This document shows, one piece after another, positions 61,917 through 64,000 of a stretch of DNA of 64,000 bases. Position numbers and translations under genes: made by a program. This DNA is from Colletes latitarsis (lineage: Eukaryota; Arthropoda; Insecta; Hymenoptera; Colletidae): NCBI RefSeq assembly GCF_051014445.1, contig NW_027488368.1:26076001-26140000 (forward strand). Direction: 5' to 3'. How positions within the stretch are numbered: the stretch's first letter is position 1; every line of letters starts with the position of its first letter. Under the pieces are notes generated by a model. The model was given only the letters and a program-made list of their open reading frames with translations. It had not been told where the DNA came from and searched no databases.

Positions 61917-63140
61917 TTGAATAGCCAGACCCTCGGCTTTTTCGGTTTTGGATCACGTAGTAATGTGTTACCACACTGTAACAGTGAACTACACCTGGTT
62001 CCGATTAATATTTTAGAGGTTAACGCAGGTTATGCCTGGGTTAGGTTTGGCATTTGCATTCATCTGCCTCTAAATTTCACATTTTTCGCATTCTTGTTGG
62101 CCAGATCTTGGTTGTTTTTTGGTTAGGAGCGCGTGTTAATGTGGTGCTACACAGAAATAGTCAATTCAACCTGGATTCGATCAATAGTTTAGACGATGAC
62201 ACCGGTTATGTCTGGGTAAGGTCTGGTATTTGCCATCATCTAGCTCATACTTTCGCATCTTTCGCATTCCTGTAGGCCAGCTCCTGGGCTTTTTACGATT
62301 TGCATCACGTAGTAATGTGGTACCACAATGAAGCAGTCAAATAAACCTGGTTCCGATTAATATTATCGAGGATAACGCCAGTTATGTCTGGGTTAGTTCT
62401 GGTATTTGCAATCATCTGGCTCATACTTTCGCATTTTTCGCATTCTTGTTGGCCAGATCCTGTGTTTTTTTTTGATTAGGAGCGCGTATTAATGTTGTGC
62501 TACACAGAAATAGTCAATTCAACCTGGATTCGATCAATAGTTTAGACGATAACACCGGTTATGTCTGGGTTACGTCTGGTATTTGCAATCATCTGCTTCA
62601 TACTTTCGCATTTTTCGCATACTTGTTGGCCAGATCCTGGGTTTTGTTCTGGTTAGGATCGCGTATTAATGTGGTACCAAACTGAAATATAATCAATAAA
62701 ACCTGGTTCCGATTAATATTTTACAGGAGAACGCCGGTTATGCATGGGTTAGGTCTTGTGTTTGCCATCATCTAGCTCATACTTTCGCATTTTTCGCATA
62801 CTTGAATAGCCAGATCCTGGGCTTTTTATGTTTTGGATCACGTAGAAATGTGTTACCACACTGTAACAGTGAACTACACCTGGTTCCGATTAATATTTTA
62901 GAGGTTAACGCAGGTTATGCCTGGGTTAGGTTTGGCATTTGCATTCATCTGCCTCTAAATTTCACATTTTTCGCATTCTTGTTGGCCAGATCTTGGTTGT
63001 TTTTTGGTTAGGAGCGCGTGTTAATGTGGTGCTACACAGAAATAGTCAATTCAACCTGGATTCGATCAATAGTTTAGACGATGACACCGGTTATGTCTGG
63101 GTAAGGTCTGGTATTTGCCATCATCTAGCTCATACTTTCG
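61917..63140. repeat. 5-monomer repeat, 885-bp period
   Basis: Positions 61,917-62,255 match 62,802-63,140 (offset 885), including GGTTTGGCATTTGCATTC, the GCGCGTGTTAATG variant and AGACGATGACACC. A related monomer occurs at 61,386, three monomers before 61,917. The intervening monomers resemble the right half of the 1,937-bp unit. Confidence 0.8.
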
Positions 63141-63503
63141 CATCTTTCGCATACTTGAATGGCCAGATCCTAGGTTTCTTTCTGGTTGGGATCACGCATT
63201 AATGTGGTACCACACTGAAATAGTCAATTCAACCTGTAGGTGATCAATATTTTAGAGGATGACACCGGTTAGGTCTGGGTTACGTCTGGTATTTGCAATC
63301 ATCTGCCTCATACTTTCGCATCTCTCGCATTCCTGTAGGCCAGCTCCGGGGCTTTTTATGATTTGGATCACGTAGTAATGTGGTACCACAATGAAGCAAT
63401 CAATTAAACCTGCTTCCGATTAATATTTTAGAGGATAACGCCGGTTATGTCTGGGTTAGTTCTGGTATTTGCAATCATCTGGCTCATACTTTCGTATTTT
63501 TCG

Positions 63504-63809
63504 CTTACTTGTTGGCCAGATCCTGGGTTTTCTCTGGTTTGTATCACGGTGTAATGTGGTACCACACCGCAACAGTCAATTCAACCAGGTTGCGATTAAT
63601 ATTTTATAGGATTATGCCGGTTATATCTGGGTTGTGTCTGGTATTTGCAATCATGTTGCTCATACGTTCGCAATTTTCGCATACTTGAATGGCCTGATCC
63701 TGGGTTTTTTTCTGGTTAGAATCACGTATTAATGCGGTGCCACACTGAAATAGTCAACAAAACCTGTATTCGATCATTATTTTAGAGGATGACACCGTTT
63801 ATGTCTGGG
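63504..63809. repeat. Segment shared with 47,970-48,275
   Basis: It carries CACGGTGTAATG, GGATTATGCCGG and GTCAACAAAACC in the same order and spacing as at 48 kb, with a few substitutions (CGCAACAG against CGAAACAG; TATATCTGGG against TATGTCTGGG). It suggests that another block related to B3 lies across the right edge of the window. Confidence 0.75.
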
Positions 63810-64000
63810 TTGCGTCTGGTATTTCCAACCATCTGCCTCAAGCTTTCGCATTTTTTGCATACTTGTTGGCCAGATCCTGGGGTTTTGTTATGGTTAGGAT
63901 CACGCACTAATGTGGCGTCACACTGAAACCGTCAATTAAACCTTGTTGCGATTAGTATTTTAGAGGATAACGCCGGTTATGTTTGGGTTAGTTCTGGTTT

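Larger units (their letters stand above)
1..64000. repeat. Satellite DNA array, ~176-bp monomer, head to tail
   Basis: Every stretch of the window can be laid on one monomer of about 176 bp. Landmarks in order are a GGCCAGATCCTGGG box, a T-tract, GGATCACGTA, GTGGTACCAC, AGTCAATTAAACCTGG, GATTAATATTTT, GAGGATAACGCCGG, TTATGTCTGGGTTAG, TCTGGTATTTGCAATCATCT and a TTTCGCAT doublet. Spacing between equivalent bases is close to 176, giving about 364 copies. I saw no inverted monomer and no unique insertion. The array has no boundary inside the window. By structure it is a eukaryotic satellite, probably heterochromatic. The family name, chromosome location and host are unknown to me. A centromeric role is possible but nothing in the sequence proves it. 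Confidence 0.97.
60540..64000. repeat. Region V: mixed satellite monomers to the window edge
   Basis: The region combines C- and E-type monomers (60,540-60,880), an island of A-type monomers (60,880-61,340), GGATAGCGCCGATTATG monomers, the 885-bp unit and an end segment shared with 48 kb. No gene or other sequence is seen. The last monomer is cut by the window edge. Confidence 0.8.

Noticed and set aside
1..64000. CRISPR-like regular repetition
   Set aside because: There are no short repeats with unique spacers: the whole 176-bp period is repeated, and no cas-like gene is present.
1..64000. CENP-B box (TTCG....A..CGGG pattern)
   Set aside because: TTCG occurs in the TTTCGCAT doublet and, in some classes, in ATTCGATC, but the required A and CGGG do not follow at the right spacing on either strand.
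1..64000. Bacterial or phage origin, operons, ribosome binding sites or terminators
   Set aside because: No coding region exists for such signals to serve. Purine-rich GAGGAT is simply a fixed part of the monomer.

Overview
The whole 64-kb window is one block of tandemly repeated satellite DNA. I find no gene, RNA gene, transposon or unique sequence in it. A head-to-tail monomer of about 176 bp (roughly 364 copies) runs from the first base to the last, always in the same orientation, and the array continues past both ends of the window. This points to a eukaryote with large satellite blocks (centromeric, pericentromeric or other constitutive heterochromatin). I do not recognise the satellite family and cannot name the organism. 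A consensus I built by hand is about 40% GC and holds six CpG sites against about seven expected from base composition, so there is no strong CpG depletion. Below, monomer positions are counted from the GGCCAGATCC box.

Layout. (I) 1-21.1 kb: an array rich in 'TTTTCGAGG' monomers and in a class about 5 bp shorter, carrying two near-identical tandem blocks, A1 (about 962-11,335) and A2 (about 11,335-21,006), of 59 and 55 monomers. (II) 21.1-23.7 kb: a transition zone stitched from pieces of A and of a new family, including an 8-monomer (1,412 bp) duplication. (III) 23.7-54.9 kb: a second family ('TTTTAGAGG' monomers) arranged as C1 (23.7-27.6), B1 (27.6-35.4), B2 (35.4-42.2), D (42.2-43.0), E2 (43.0-43.7), C2 (43.7-47.4) and B3 (47.4-54.9). 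E-C-B is thus present twice, about 20 kb apart, with one further B between. (IV) 54.4-60.2 kb: younger short-period higher-order repeats of 5 monomers (884 bp), 2 monomers (352 bp) and 11 monomers (1,937 bp). (V) 60.2-64 kb: a mixed zone with an island of region-I-type monomers, a 5-monomer repeat (885 bp), and an end segment that matches 48 kb.

How the parts relate. Blocks of 4 to 60 monomers appear to have been copied repeatedly. Copies differ by few substitutions but by many gains or losses of whole monomers (1, 2, 4 or more), as expected from unequal exchange or replication slippage in register. Two junctions in or at the end of B2 (37,338 and 42,230) break the register by about half a monomer and look like non-homologous joins. 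Short patches (23,644-23,722 and 16,236-16,267) look like gene conversion between monomer classes.

The open reading frames that can be drawn here (up to 153 codons) are by-products of the repeat and not genes. All comparisons were made by eye, so block edges are good to roughly 10-50 bp unless stated otherwise, and identity statements are qualitative.
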